Source of the DNA: Smittia aterrima
Taxonomy: Eukaryota; Arthropoda; Insecta; Diptera; Chironomidae
DNA: 64,000 nt
NCBI GenBank assembly: GCA_033063855.1
Contig: CP093829.1
Location: 13,981,537-14,045,536 of the forward strand
Direction: 5' to 3'
The notes below the pieces were generated by a model that worked only from the letters and a program-made list of their open reading frames with translations, ran no database searches and had not been told where the DNA came from. The position numbers and the translations under genes were made by a program. Positions 34,401 to 48,800 of this stretch are shown piece after piece. Each line of letters begins with the position of its first letter. Position 1 is the stretch's first letter.

Positions 34401-37400
34401 GATTTAAATTTTTTAAAGTAAGTGGATCATATTTGAATTTTCCTTCAATATTTTCAGATCAAGGGATTCTTTTCATAAAAATCATTCGTTTATAGGCTAA
34501 ATTGTTTTAAAATTTGAGTTAAAAAAGTCGAAGAAGTACGTATTGTAATAAAATCCCTATTATTCCTTGAAGTATGAAAGTTTAATATAATTCGTTAATT
34601 GGGTTGAAGACTCTAGAACAAGTGAGTCAAGAGGAAATGCATGTTTAAACTGTAATTTATTTAAATTGCTTGAGATATTATCGACGTTTGATATCAACAC
34701 GATGTTACCCATCGCATTAACGACTGAAAATAATAGCTTGACGCTTGAAGTTCTATTGTCAGAGAACGTGTCAAGAAATCATAAAAATATTTAACGCTTT
34801 AATTAATATCGTTAACCTGCAAGAAACGCAAACATGATGCAAAACCTTTAAAACTTCATTAGTGAAAATTTGCATAATGAGCTCATCTGTGTTTAAAATC
34901 ATGAAATTAGCATTCTGAAGAATTTCCAGACACGAGAGTTTCTACTCAACGTCCAATGGCTCCTTCATGCCCAATAAAATTCGAAATTGGTCGTTTGTTT
35001 GTTTCATTGGCGAGGCCAAAAAAGTTTTATTTTTATTAAACTTGAATTTTGAATGTTTGCCACTTTTTGCTCTCCCTTCGTCGACTTTGTTTTTATTGTT
35101 GCTTTCAAATTTTTCTCGAATAATCATGAACAGTTATGCAAGTCTGCGGTGATTTCTTTTTTGCTTATTCATCGTACATTAAATGATGATATGTATTGTG
35201 TCATTTCTTCTCTTTCGCGCAAGTCAACTTTTTATTTTATGTTGATAAAGTTTCGTGTAAAAATGTTGATATCGAGAGGGCGAACCAAGGACAAAATTTG
35301 CCCAATCGAGTTTCTCGTTTATCAAAAAACATCACATCTCGAAAGTGAAGAATAAGTCGAGCATAAATTTAATTTAACTAAATGAAATGAAACTGTTTTA
35401 AAGTGACACGACACATCAAATGTAGGTTTCTTATTCGCGGGCGTCAATCTTCTTATGATTAATTAAACATGAAAGCAACTGCCGCTTCCAATTCATTAAG
35501 TCTCAGAAAAAAAGAACGGCTTAAATCATTAGCATGTCATCAATTTAAATTTCTCTTCAAAGAACCGACTCATCAAACGGCGTTAAAATAATTGAATAGT
35601 TCGTTGAAAGTTAAATTGCTTCCGAAGAATTTCCTTCAGTCGCAAATTTTATTAAAATTTTCATCCTATTCAAAATGTGTCAGCTTGGTAATGTATGAAT
35701 GCACGTTGTATATGGTCGGCGGAAGAGTCATGAAACGGATTGGAAAATGTGTGGCTATAAATGGGACTTTATTCAAACAGTTAAGGAATTTTATTGAATC
35801 AATCGGGAAATTTGTTCCCAACCAAAAATGGATTTTACTTGAAAAAGTTTGTATGAAATTGAATGACTATTTGTAATTGCTGCTTATTGAGTCGAGAGCC
35901 GAAAGGAAAATGAAAAAATGTAAGCAAAAGAGCCGCAATAATTGATCTAAAGAATTCACTGAGAACTTCATCATTCATCTGTGCCATTAATTCACTTTAT
36001 GCATATTATGCTGCAGAAGTCTTTCGTATGAGTTTCATGATGATTTGGTTACAGTTTAAAAGACAATTAATCAATGCCGCAAAAAACACAAAGCGCAGAT
36101 TCCAAATACTCGAAAAATTAAAGTAAGTGCCATAAATGATTGAATGCCTCGGCAAATGAAGAAACGCAAGGGCATTCAAACTTCAAAGTCTTCACTTCTC
36201 AGATGCCAAATAAAACTTCACATTTCTCACTTACTACTTGAACGATACAACTTTAAAATTGGAAGACTTTTCCAAAATTTTCGTAGAAAGTTTTAAAAGA
36301 AATTTCTAGTTTTATGTATGTGCTATCAACATTTAAAACTACATTAGTAACTCACTTGCTTACTCAGTGGTTCATTATGTTACGAAGAAAAGCGTCGAGC
36401 GAAAATGGGAGCTAAGTGAGACCGTTAAAGGAGAAGTTTTTTTTATGATAATCGTAATAATGTTCGCATAAATGTATATATGGAAATAATGTTAATATAA
36501 TTTTATGATTTCCTAAGGACATGCGCGCTTTAACAAGTCAGTATAGTAGCTAGCTGTAAAGCAAATATTTGCTTGATGTGATAGCAAAGTCATTTTAAAG
36601 TTTTCACTGTATTTACATTCGTTTAATTAGCGATAAGATCGAGGCAAAAATAGCAAATGAGGTTGAGACTCACCCAATGAATGAAATCATTACAAATGAG
36701 TAATTATTTATAAGCATTGCCTTTTGAGTCGATCATGTATTTATGTATGCATAGTTTTAATGTAATGCCTTGTGAGAAATAAGACTTTATTTCTAATGAT
36801 GTGTCAATGACGAGATTCTCCATTCGACAAATCATTGATACGTCTTTATCATCAAATCGTTTTCTAGGTCAGATGAAGAGTTTTAATCGATTTTTTCTTT
36901 CCATACGAGTCAAAACATTCATTAATGTCAGTGAACTTCGGCAATCGGTAGAAGTAAATGACTAAGAGGAGATTCTCTCATTTTCTAGCTAATTGATAAG
37001 AAGGGAAATGATGAGAATTTATTTTGCGAGAGCGTCTCAATTCTAAATGTAAATTTTTCATATTTTTCTTACTTAAATATTTTTGGTATTGCTCAATGTT
37101 TAATTATAATTTTGATTGACAAAAGTATCTTAATATCATCCATAAAAAAGCTTCATATTGCACTCTTTTATTGAAAAAGTAAAAAGTGTCGCTCTCATTT
37201 TTCGACGACGGGAGCTTTAGTTGCACACAAACAACGCGTGGTATATGACTCTCAGCGCGCAAGTACAGACATTTTCATTCCACGATTGGATCGAGCTCTT
37301 TTCTTCTCATCCCCACTTCATTCCCACTGTGTTGAGTAAAAAGCTTTTCAGCATCTCCACAGCACATAGAAAGTTTTATTCTCCACTGATTCGACAGTGT

Positions 37401-37587
37401 GTTGGTGATTTTTATTCGATCGAAGCATAAAATTTGTTTTTATATTCGTTTTATTTTCTTTTCTTGTCCAATAAAGAAAGAAATGTAAATTCAAATTCAA
37501 AATAAGATTGTAATTTATAGCTGCTCGAGTATACGACTTTTTGCAATGTCTTTAAAGCTTACATGTGTGATTAAATTCGATAAAGTT
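31435..37587. other. Gene-poor flank upstream of nub
   Basis: Six kilobases without a credible coding exon. ORFs here are short, AT-driven and lack splice signals. Position next to a developmental POU gene suggests enhancer DNA (inference). A GA run near 33303 is the only simple repeat I noted. Confidence 0.45.
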
Positions 37588-37597
37588 TATATAAAAG
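37588..37597 (+). promoter_or_regulatory. nub: Candidate TATA box, nub long promoter
   Basis: TATATAAAAG is a strong TATA match. It lies about 30 bases before a region that reads like a 5'UTR and ends in a perfect donor (gtaagtaa, 37891). The next acceptor (ttctcacag, ending 39606) leads into the proposed first coding exon. All of this is inferred from signals only. Confidence 0.35.
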
Positions 37598-37619
37598 TTC
37601 ACGATTGTGTGCACAATGA

Positions 37620-37890
37620 ACGAAGTGCAAAGTAAGAACGTTGAATAGCAAGACAGAGGAAAACGCCGCAGTGTAGCTGAGCGGCTGTTCGACGATTTCA
37701 CATACAATTCTTATACGAAATGTTTTTTAGTTGTTCTGAAAGTTTCAATATAGACGCATGGTCGATTCAAAGTCGTTAACGATAAACGTGTATGCAGTCT
37801 AAATTCGCGGGATTGACATCGTTTTCGTGATTAAAAGTGCGATAGGAGATTCGTGTGACTGAATAAATTTGTAAATTTAAGAAAAAAATT
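37620..37890 (+). other. nub: Candidate non-coding first exon of nub
   Basis: This segment runs from about 25 bases after the TATA box to a strong donor gtaagtaata at 37891. It has no long ORF. It would be joined to the acceptor at 39606. The start is approximate. Confidence 0.3.
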
Positions 37891-39606
37891 GTAAGTAATA
37901 AACTTAATTCAAAGTTCCCGTTGTCGAACAAATTCATTCACATTATGAGGAAGAAAAACTGATATCTTACAGGCCTTAAAATTGTTGACATGGCTTGAAA
38001 ATTGCTTCTCGGGGCTTATCGGTGCCACGTCAATATCTTATCAAAATCACCTCATTTTCAATGTTTCAATTCAATATTTGTTCATTTTTTATTCAAATCA
38101 AACTTTGAAACGCGATAACAGTTTATCTGATTAATTTCAACTTGTAAAGTCAAATATTTTCGTAATGAGAAATTTGAATGAAATCGTTCATACTTTGCAC
38201 CTGATACGATTCCGATAACGAAGACATGAAGTATGAAAAGTGCTAAGCGTGAACAAATAAAAGCATTTATAGCCTCCCGTCGGTATGACTTAAAGAAAAA
38301 TGTTGGAAACTTGATGATGTCTGCTGAGCGTGAACACCCAAAAATCCATTGAAAATTAATATAATTAAAAATTATGTGAGGCTTGACTAGGATACTATGA
38401 AATCAATGATTACCCTAAAAATAATCAACAAGTAATCGATTACAGAGTGTTCTCTACTCTCGAGAGTTATGTGTGAGTAGGAAAGACAAATAATAAAGAA
38501 GCAAGTCTAGCTATAATTAATTTAGTTATAATTAATCGTCAAAATATCTTGAATGAGCAAACGGTAGTTCAATTGTAAAGCTCTCTGTCTCTCCCTTTCT
38601 ATCTCTTTTTCTCGTTTTTCATAACAAAATTATTTAAATTACTTCTTCATACACTCGGATACGACTATAGAAATAATCAATCAATGTATTATGCGAACGT
38701 GTGAACTATTCACCGAAAATAAAAGAAAATATTTTCGAGTTCGGCGGAAAAGATCGACGATCATTAAACCTTAATGATAATTACAAATTTGACACGCCGA
38801 GGCATTCTGATCTACGCGATCAAAATTTGAATAATGAAACTCTCGTTCAAATTAAAATCACCGGTAAGATGAACTTTAAATTGTACGGAATCGACACACA
38901 AGCAACGGTCGAGAAGATGAAGAGTAAAAAAAATAAGAAAAATGACTTCCAGAAATCAAATTATATTCAAATTTGTTCGTCTCTCTTCTTCACGAAGGCT
39001 CCTCATTCATTCATAAAAAAGATGTTTTTTTTTGTTGATCTTCAAACATGAGATGTTGAACCAATTTCAACATATCGCGATTTCATTTGCTACCGCAACA
39101 GCTTCCAAAGACTTGAATAAGATGAAGATTTTCGTTAGAAGTCGTTTCAAAATTAGTTTATTGCCGCTGTGGGCGCAATGATCGCGGTTATCAAATTTAC
39201 CTGCTGCGAACCTTTCGTATTCTTTTCTGGGCGATTAATTTTGATTTCTGATCTCATTCATAATCTACTGTCTTTTGCATACAAACTTTCGGAACTCGAT
39301 GAAATAAACCATCCAGGCGGGCTTTGTAAGCAATGCAAGGCTTTTTGTGAATTATTAGCAGTTTTCCGCCATTGGATTATTTAATTAATATCGGAAAGTT
39401 CCTCTCTACGATCATTGCTCCATCAAGAGATAGTTGTCGCAAGAAAACAGAAGAGAAAAGCTATCTCACTTTTAATTAAGCATGCGGCGCACGTTCAAGT
39501 AACATGATACTGAAAACTATAAATTTGTTTGACGACGGCGCTAACTGATCTATCTATCGTTGAAGTCTTTAACGCTAATTCCCTTTTCTTTTATCTTTTC
39601 TCACAG

Positions 39607-39807
39607 ATTCGCTTCTTTGATATTGTATGAGAACCAATAGTCATCCAATGTGAAATGCTAGTTAATTTGACAAAGTTCTGAGTTATTGATTAATAAGATA
39701 CAAAGCTCTTCCAATTTACGATTTTAAGACCCCGACAACGACGTAAAAGTGAGAAGAATCGTGTGTGGTAGTGATGAAATGAAGTGAAAGTCGTTGATGT
39801 TATTATT
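39607..39807 (+). other. nub: 5'UTR part of nub long first coding exon
   Basis: A strong pyrimidine tract and acceptor (cttttatcttttctcacag) ends at 39606. The 201 bases after it, with in-frame stops, precede the ATG at 39808. It is the natural 5'UTR of the long form. Confidence 0.4.
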
Positions 39808-42800
39808 ATGCCGCTTCTGCTACAACCTAGAAGTTTAAATAGAGTTGTGGCACTCGACCAGCAAAAACTCTTTTATAGCAAAGTCTTGTACGATCAACAG
39901 CTCCACAACATTATGTCCAAAGGTGGTTCATTCGTCAATGGAAGTCAAGAAGAATCACATTCCTATGATAACCGTAGCGAAGAAGAAGGTAATTGAATAT
40001 TTACATTAGCACGTCCATTGAAAATACAACAATATTGCCATTAGCCTAATTATGATCATTACCAATTAAAGTTTAATGAGTGCCTTTTCCGGCCGTGATG
40101 TTTTCAACTCTTTTTCATTTTCGGTAACTTTTGAAACTTATCACTTTCAATTTTTGACAAATATTTCTCGATAATTGGTTTCAGCAATCAACACTTGTTC
40201 GGTAGTTGAGCAGACTACATGCTTTATTTCCGCACAAAAATTTTTAACCTCGTGCTAATTAATTCAAGTTGAAAAGCGCGTGTTAGGAAACTTTGATAAC
40301 AGGAAGTCAGTTTCTTAGTGAAACTTTCAAATTTGGTCCAAGAGACCGCAGAGAAAAAGCACCTTCCGAAAAAATGCAACTAGTAAAGTCAGGTAAACAT
40401 ATTTGGCTTTAAACTGCTTTTTCGTGAAATCTCTTTCGACCTTTTTCGTTCCGAGATTGGCGCCTGTGAACAATTTAATCTTATGAGTTGTTAAATTCGG
40501 CCTTTGTTCCTTCACAATAACTTCTCGACGTTTCACTTTATAACAGACCCGTCCAAAAGTTTCTGCAACATTAGAAAACAATATCGTTTGTTTCCGAGGA
40601 GATGAGACTTGTGAAAATATTTTGGCTAATTTCATTTACATTTTGATTGCTTAGAAGCGAGTAGAATCGATGAAGAATGATTTGGTTAAAACAAGAATTT
40701 CTTGGGGCAAGGTTAAGTTATTTTTAATTTTTTTATTCATTGTTTCTTGCGCTCTTCATTACAAGAAGAGCTCATCGAAGGCAACGGTCTCGATGAGAAC
40801 GACGAAGGGATTGTGTGGAACGAAAGGCGAAAGCAAAACGACGCTTATTTGGTGCACTATGAAAATGTTTCGCGGTATTATCGCGCGATAATCTATATTT
40901 TTGGCTGATCACCAGCAACTCGAGCAGCAATTATTTTGACTCTCCATTCTCTTATATGCATTAAATCTCATTTTATCCATGCACAGTTTTCTTGCACAAA
41001 ATAATTGGGAGATAAACGATGGAAGTCGATAAGAAAGCTTTTAAGAGTTTTATGAGAAATTCCTGGAAAGTGTCAATGAATTCAATAAGTCGTTTCGTTT
41101 AAAAAAGTATAAGCGATGTCGTACGTTTTATCATTTGACCCGAACGTGTAAAGAACTTCAGCTTGAATCTCTAAGAATATTCGTCGAGGTAGCAGAGCAT
41201 TCTTTACAATCCATGTTAATAATCAGATTTGAAAGTTATGACTCGCTACAGAAGACGCTTGTGAAGTTTACGTAATTATTTGCATGTTTTTGAAAAGAAG
41301 TAATGAGCAAAAAAGTGTAAATGCGAATAAAAAACTAACACTGACCTGTTGCCGCCAAATAACTTTCGTTAATTTCTCAACGAATTAACATTTTCTTCAT
41401 TTAAGCTTTTCTTTATGCTTATTAATGTTCTCACTAAAGTGAATTCTTATGCCTATCTCAGAATTGAGCGATTACGTCAAGAAATTTATGATGCAAGGTC
41501 TACCGCCACGAATTTAATTTAACTTCCTTCTAGCCATTACCTCACTTTAAAAAAAGCACGCAGCTCTGTGGGATAGAGCTCTGTGTTCCGTGTTTATTCA
41601 AATTAAATAATTATGACTATTTCTTGCAAATATTAATGTAAATTCGTCGTGATAATTATGCGTCGCTTCACTCGTCACGAGAAGAACACAAAACAGAATT
41701 GAATAATCATTCTTTATCGAGTTCTTAATTTTATGACACCTTTCGGCGTTTCCTTCAAGTCGAAGCCTAGAAACGCTGAAAATTGAGACATTCAGTTGAT
41801 TGCTATGCTCTATGTAATCAATTTTCCATCACTCAGTGCAATAGATTGTATCGTTTCAGAAATTTCCTCAACTGGAAAGCACTTTTTAGTGCCTTTTGTG
41901 TAAACATGACAAAACCATCGGTAATTGGCCATGCGAGCGAGTTCGCTTGCGTTTTCTTCCCTTGATTGTTTTGAGATTAAGCACAAAAACACAGTCGTCG
42001 TTCTTGTTTATAATCATCAGGTATGAATATCAGACGATTTTATTTGCCTAAGAGCCGTAGCAAAATCATATTCATTAAAGACTTCTCTTCTTATTTAATT
42101 TCATAACTTCTCAAGTCGAGTAGAAAGTTCATCCAAAAAGCAACCTAATAATCATTTTTGTTTGCTAACACTAATTATCACGAGATAACAATGAAATGTA
42201 ACGCATTGATCAGTTGAAAAGATTTCTTTCCTGTCACGGTGTCGAGATTCTGAGTAAGCCAATGATCATTTTCGGAAGATTCAGTTAATTTAATTTCATC
42301 TCAAGTGTCTCTTTGTATGTATTTTGCTTTCTTTGATTTATGTTCAATCTCTCATTTCTCAGTGCGCGTTAAAACGACCTAAAAGGAAAGAAAATTGCTT
42401 TTGAAGAAAATAATCAAATTTAAAGTTCAAATGATATGTTTTTTCTCCGGAGTGGATTTGTAACTTTCAATCTAAGCCATAAAAATTTATAGTCTTATTT
42501 TACCTTTATGTAATCTTCAGATATTCCCCAGCATCTAGAAAAATAAGAAAACGAAAAGACCTCGCCGTTGTATCATGAAACGAAAGATAATTTAAAAGTG
42601 TTCCTAATGTATTTATAATTGCTACTTCAAGTCATTGATTGGGCTTTTGGAACCGAAATTGTATGAACTTCACTCTTTATTCCCTCGGATGATGTTAATT
42701 TGAATAAGAAAAAACTTCCAGCAAGCAGTATCGATAAAGTAAGAGTCACTCAATTAAGTAATTTGGTTATAAAGTCACATTGAGTCAGACGTTTCTTATT

Positions 42801-45800
42801 CCATCACGTTCGTTTGGGAACGTTAAAATGCTACAAATTGAAGTTTAATTAGAGGTTTCTCTCATATTCAAATTACAAGCCACGTCAATTTGCTTCTTTC
42901 TAATAAGAATTTCTGAAAGATTCAATTTTGAACAATGTGGTAATCCAACAGAAGAAATGGAGATGAGGTTTAAAGAAAAATGAAAATATGGCAAATTTCG
43001 TATGGTTGATAATTACGTTTATGTAAAAAGAGAACTTTAAAATGAAGGAGCTTGAATAAATGGAACAAAAGAATGATTAAGTATAAGAAAATGTATCGAG
43101 TGAGTCTCCGGATCAAAAGTAACAAAAAAGATGAATTCCGAAAGCTTTGACATTCAATCAATATAAGCAATGAAAAAAGTTTATTTTATCTTCGTTTGAA
43201 GTGCGGCCGCGGAAACATTTTTGTGTATAAAATATTTCTTTGCAAACAAATCAATGCGAAAAGAAGGCAAAAGGCTGCAGCAAAAACGCTAAGAACAGAA
43301 GAGAAAAAACGGGCAACAATTTTTGGTACAAAAGATTCTGCATTTATGCCTCTCCCGAAAAGACAAAAATCAAATTTTATTCAGGAAGAATTTTTGCTGA
43401 AAAACGAGCCTAGCTTTTCATTTCTTTTTTGACGACAAATACTTTTGATCTTTTGTCGTCAAATATGATCCGTTAGAACAGCGTCTTGCATCGACGCAAC
43501 ACAAAAAAATTTCAATCGATTTAAACATTTTTGCCTTGTTTTCGGCGGCTCCGCTCAGAACTTGTGAGACACGAAATATTCAAATTTGCTCGTTTGAATG
43601 CTCGCGTATGTGCATTTTTTCAACCTTCGGAATTAATTACCTGAAAAAGTGATGCCGTAATTGTCGTGAAGCTACCTAATTATAATTGTATTTAAATGAG
43701 CTGTCATTTCATTCTTTTATGGCAAGAGTTTGTTTTTTTTCTCTCAACTCGGTCGCTGTCCGTTATATAATGCTCATTTGTTTCGAAAGATTGCACATTG
43801 CATTGAGCTCTTTCGTTCATTTCAATGTAATTTGCATGCTTGATGCACAATTAAAATTGCACGATTAATGTCATTTCTGTTCATACAAAATCACACACAG
43901 AAGATTGTGAAACTTTAATTGATTATCGTATTCTGCTTTTGCACCGAAAATTCATCAGCATGTTACACCTAATTATTATTTTGCATTTCATTATTTTAAT
44001 GACTTAACACAGTCCATAATTAAAATATTCATAAATTTTTTTCGCAACGGAAGTAAAATGCTCATTAGTTTACTGTTGAGATCTTCTCGATGCGATAATG
44101 CGACAAGTTGGGTTACGCTGATATGACAGATTACATTATGGCAAATAAGGAGATGCGGTCATCTACAACCTGCTAATTTCTCTAGACGATGCTTTGGCAT
44201 ATTGGTCATGTTTTCACTCAAGCTTTAGCAAAGTTGATTCTCATTGAATTCATATAAGAACATAATATGAAATGGTCTAACAAGAAAATATTACTTTGTT
44301 GGAATTTATCTTATTTGAATAGTTTCTTACAATAAAAAATGAACAAAAAATCTAATTTCTTTATAATTGAAGTTAGACAACGCTCCTAGTCATAGTTAAT
44401 GTCTTCATCAAACAAAAAATTTCTTAATATTCAAAACAAATTTTAATTCCATTAGACAGCATCCGATGATGTTCCGTAAAATTATTCTAAAGTATTACTG
44501 TTGCGAAGCCTCCAAAAAAATGTCGTTCATTAAAATCTAATGAAGATGTGGTCAAATCTGTTCGGACTCATAACCTCGAGGCACAATTGAGTGATTTGTT
44601 TCAAATTTGCTTAGCAGGCTTTATGGAGAGTTTCGACTAGCAAACTTTTAAATAAAATCTTTTAAAGTTTTCCGAAATACAAATTCTTACGCTTTCCAAA
44701 AATCGTAGCCAATATTTATTCTAATATTTATCCGCACTTTCAAAAATGCTCATTAAAACATGAAGAGTAAGAAACACATTTATCAGCATGATGGAATTTA
44801 TTTCTTTGTTTTTCTTCTATTAGCTCGCGTGTGTTTGTGGTTGTTAAGTATAATTTCTTTCTTGTGAATCTATTTTGAATTCAACATCATTATTCAAATC
44901 ATCTTTATTTCTCTTTTCATATTTTTGTTTAAAGATTAGAACAAGGCAGATATGAATCATTTAAGTTTGGTTTCTTGCCGCGTAAGCTGCTAATTAAATA
45001 GCGAAGCATTAACTGTTGTGCAAAGAGCACATTAATGCTCATTATCTTGTTAAGCAAATGTTCATACAATTATGATTTGAATATTCTTTCCACAACAGGA
45101 AATAATCAAAACCAAAATTTACTAGATTTTGATAGATTGTAGTATGTTAATAACTTTAAGAGATAAAATGAGAAGCGCATGAACATTTTAGGAAATTTAA
45201 ATAAATGTAAAGATACTATCGCCAAGATAGAAATCTAAATTTTTAATTTTCGATGAACTCAAGTGTGAAAGCAACAAGTTTGTTCACGAATGGTCAAGGG
45301 TCATAAAATATCATTGGTTTCCCTTTTGTCAAATGCTTTCATATTTTCACAGATTAATTATGAATTCTTCCAACTTACCTCGAAATTACTTTATAAAAGA
45401 AAGCAATAAACTTGCCATTAAATTTAAGTACGTAACATTGAATGTGTGATTTCATGCAAATTTAGTTCATGTTTAAAGCGAATTCAAGTAAAAAAAAAGA
45501 ATTCCAGTAATTAGTGCGCATCATTTTTCATTGCACTTGAACAAAAAAATTTGCATAAACTCATAAACAAACTGTTACTGTTTCAAAAGCGATTGCGTGT
45601 GTTAATTGTATTAAATTCCATATTTAAATTTCTTTTCTTCAGGCTTTGCTTCCCTTCGCGAATATTCCTTATGAAACGCAGGTGTCTGAAGCAATAAACA
45701 AAGAATTTATTACTGCAGATAGTTTTGTAATTAAATTAATTAGCAATGAATAGTTGAGAATTATTTTAAAATCTAAATAGAAAATTTTAGTTTGGCGGTT

Positions 45801-48800
45801 ATTATATTTTTTATGGTTTGATTTTTTTTCACCTTTGCGACATACATCTTTCCAAAAATCCGTTAACTGTCGAAGATTTTCGTGAGAATATTGATGAGAA
45901 TAAAGTTATTTCTTCACTGGATTAGGGTTGTAAAATGCAGGGAAATATTTTTTACCATAAAAAAACTCCCTTTAAAATTATGAGTAAAAATTCGTTACAA
46001 AATTTTTAAGATTCCTTTTTTTTGTAATAGGGTGAGAAATTATCGACATAAAATATCGTACAATGTTTGCAATAAACGGAGCCGAAAGCATAGAAAAAAC
46101 TCGCGCGGAAAAAACCATTCGAATGCGTTTAATTTTCAATTTAACTTTAAACAAGCAAGCGGCATCAGTTTATAATGAGCCGATCCATTAGTTTAAACGA
46201 GAGCCAGCATATTTTTTATCTCTTAAATTAATGAAAAAAGTAAGAAGAACAACATGAATCTTGATATAGCCTAATGGTTGTCATCTGCTACTTTTGTCAC
46301 TCTAATTAAATAAACGCGTGGAGCTTCCATTTTCAATACGACACGCGATCAATTTTATAGAATGAAATATTGCTTGAGCCATCGAGCCTTTTATTCTTTC
46401 CAGTTTGCCTTTCATAAAACGCTTTTCAATAAGCAGCAAACGCCTAAAGGGTTAGCTCGAACGAAGCAGATTACATGTTTCAGCCGAAAGTGTGCTTCCT
46501 TTTACATTCTTCTTCCTTTTCCTCCAACGAAAACGAAAAATTTTACTTTCAACCGAGCCAAATTTTATCAAAGGTGTAAGAAAAGGATTCAGGATTTCTT
46601 TTCCAAGTCTTTATTATGGTTGATCGTGTTCTTTCAAATAATAAATGAAATCGAATCTTTTCTTAAGACTCTTTCTTCTTCATATTCGTCTTAGTTACGT
46701 TCATGACGTTGAGGTAAAGGAAGTGCGTTAATGCGTAGGTAAAAATTGTTGGATAATATTTTCTAAAAAGCAAAGTCCTAAATTCATTGATTGATCTTCA
46801 AACTGATTTGGATTTTCGTTGAAAGGCGAGAGAAAGATTGCTTCAGAAAGAACCATTAAACAGTTCATTAATTTTCGTACAAAAGCCATCGAGAGGAGAT
46901 TTGATCAAATTGTTTCATTCATTCAGAACCGAAGTGATATTTCTGCTCTGCTTTGAGAGTTCAAAACGCTCAAATGACATTAGAAATGAATCAATTGTTG
47001 TCCTCGCTATGACATCTTATTGTTCAAAAAATAAAAGTTTTATTATAAAAATTGTTATTGTAGGTGGCAAAGAGTGAGACAATAAAACCAATAAGTATCG
47101 TAATGCAGTCAACCGAGTACACAAAAGCCAATTTTCCATAAACTTTATATCGCATTCGATCGCCTTTCTGACTAAAACTAAGCATTCTCTGCTGCAGATG
47201 TTTCGTCGTGAAATAAATTCTCGAAATTTATTGATAGTTTTATGCTTTCGGAAGTTTTATTCACAATTGGTAACTTTTCTCTTGAACCGTTCTTAAACAA
47301 TTAAAATTCAATTGGATGTTTAAAATGGAACGCAATTATCTACTGAATCTCTCAAAGGCAACATCCCTCGACCACTTTTTACTGCACGCGCTGGAATTCG
47401 TTGAGTTTGATTTTAGTTCAGAACTCTTAAAATGAATAAAAAAAATTGCGACCATATAGCGACTATGACACTATTCATTTCAAGCCGAGGGTTGTTAAGG
47501 TATGAACCCTACCGACCGTCATTGCAGCAAGTTTTTTGAAATACATTTGTCACACAATGCAACGTAATGCTCTCTGCTCATTGAAATCGAAAACACGCAG
47601 TTTAAAAACATTTTTTTTTCATCTTCGCTCACGAGACAAAACCTTTTAAAAGCAGACTGTGTTTGCTTTGAGGGTTCTCGGGATTAACTCGAAAGTTTTT
47701 GAAACTCGAAGTTGAAGCAAATTTTTGGCGCGAGACAATCACGTCAGAGGACAGTTGGCGCATTCCAGCAAACGTTTTGAAAATTTCGTCTTCTGCGAAA
47801 ATTCCCAGTCTCTCCCTTTTAGATTTCCGATGTTGTATTGGTTTAACGGCGCATAAAACCAACCCCTTCGGAAAAAGGGTAAATGTACGAATCACAGCTC
47901 TTTCCGCTTTCAATTTGAAAGATTTACATAATGAAGGAGAGAAGATTTAAATTTTTTTTTCATTTTGATTGGTGTCACGCGCTAGAAAGAATGGAGAATT
48001 GTTGTTTTTTCATTTGAGGTGATTTCGACACCACCACAACATCAAACAATACGCTTGCAACGAGTCGGGGAACACACAACGTAAAGGCGAGCATAAATTT
48101 ACGTGCTACTCGACTATTGATTTAAATAACAAAGGCATTAAATTTATATATTTATGCGCATGCTTTCCGAAGCCGAGCTTCGTACATGTTGTGCATAATA
48201 GCACATTCTATGACTAATGACAACATTTGGATTGCCAACTTTTACCTTTTATCGCAGAGAGTTCTGGTTTTATGTGTGGTACATGAGAAACCCCCGAAAG
48301 CGTACAGTTATGAGTTTTATTTATTCACCAGCTTCCAAGACACGGAATTTATGAAATTTATAAGAGAAATATCGCTCAGATAGTCATTAAAAGCGTACGT
48401 CGAACGAACAGAGAAAGAAAGCAAACAAAAGAAGCAGAAGCAAAAGTAATCGAAGATGCCATAATAATGGTCGATAAGCTCATAAAACATAAATAATATG
48501 CTCGAGAAAGATTCAAATACGAGAAACTATTCTGCAAACACACAGCAGCAGCATCAACAACAACATCGCAGCACCGTCGCAATCGATGCAATAAAATGTA
48601 CATGTTGTAGAGAAAGAAAGTACACCAGACGGCAATAATGTTGCTTCTTACTCCCTCCGTCCATACGAGTGCAAAGAATTCAACGGAGTGTCATTGACCA
48701 TTGTTTTCTGCTTGATATGTCTAAGGTTCGAAGAAGCGTTTATTTTTTGGCATTCGTATGTGTGAAAATGAAGATGTATGTCGAAGGAAACTGAGAGAGA

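Noticed and set aside
38701..39051. Plus-strand 116-codon ORF upstream of nub
   Set aside because: It starts with GTG, has Lys/Asn-rich AT-driven composition and no donor or acceptor in phase with nub exons.
46362..46694. 110-codon plus-strand ORF in nub intron 1
   Set aside because: Low-complexity Lys/Phe/Ser-rich translation with no domain, no start context and no splice sites in phase.
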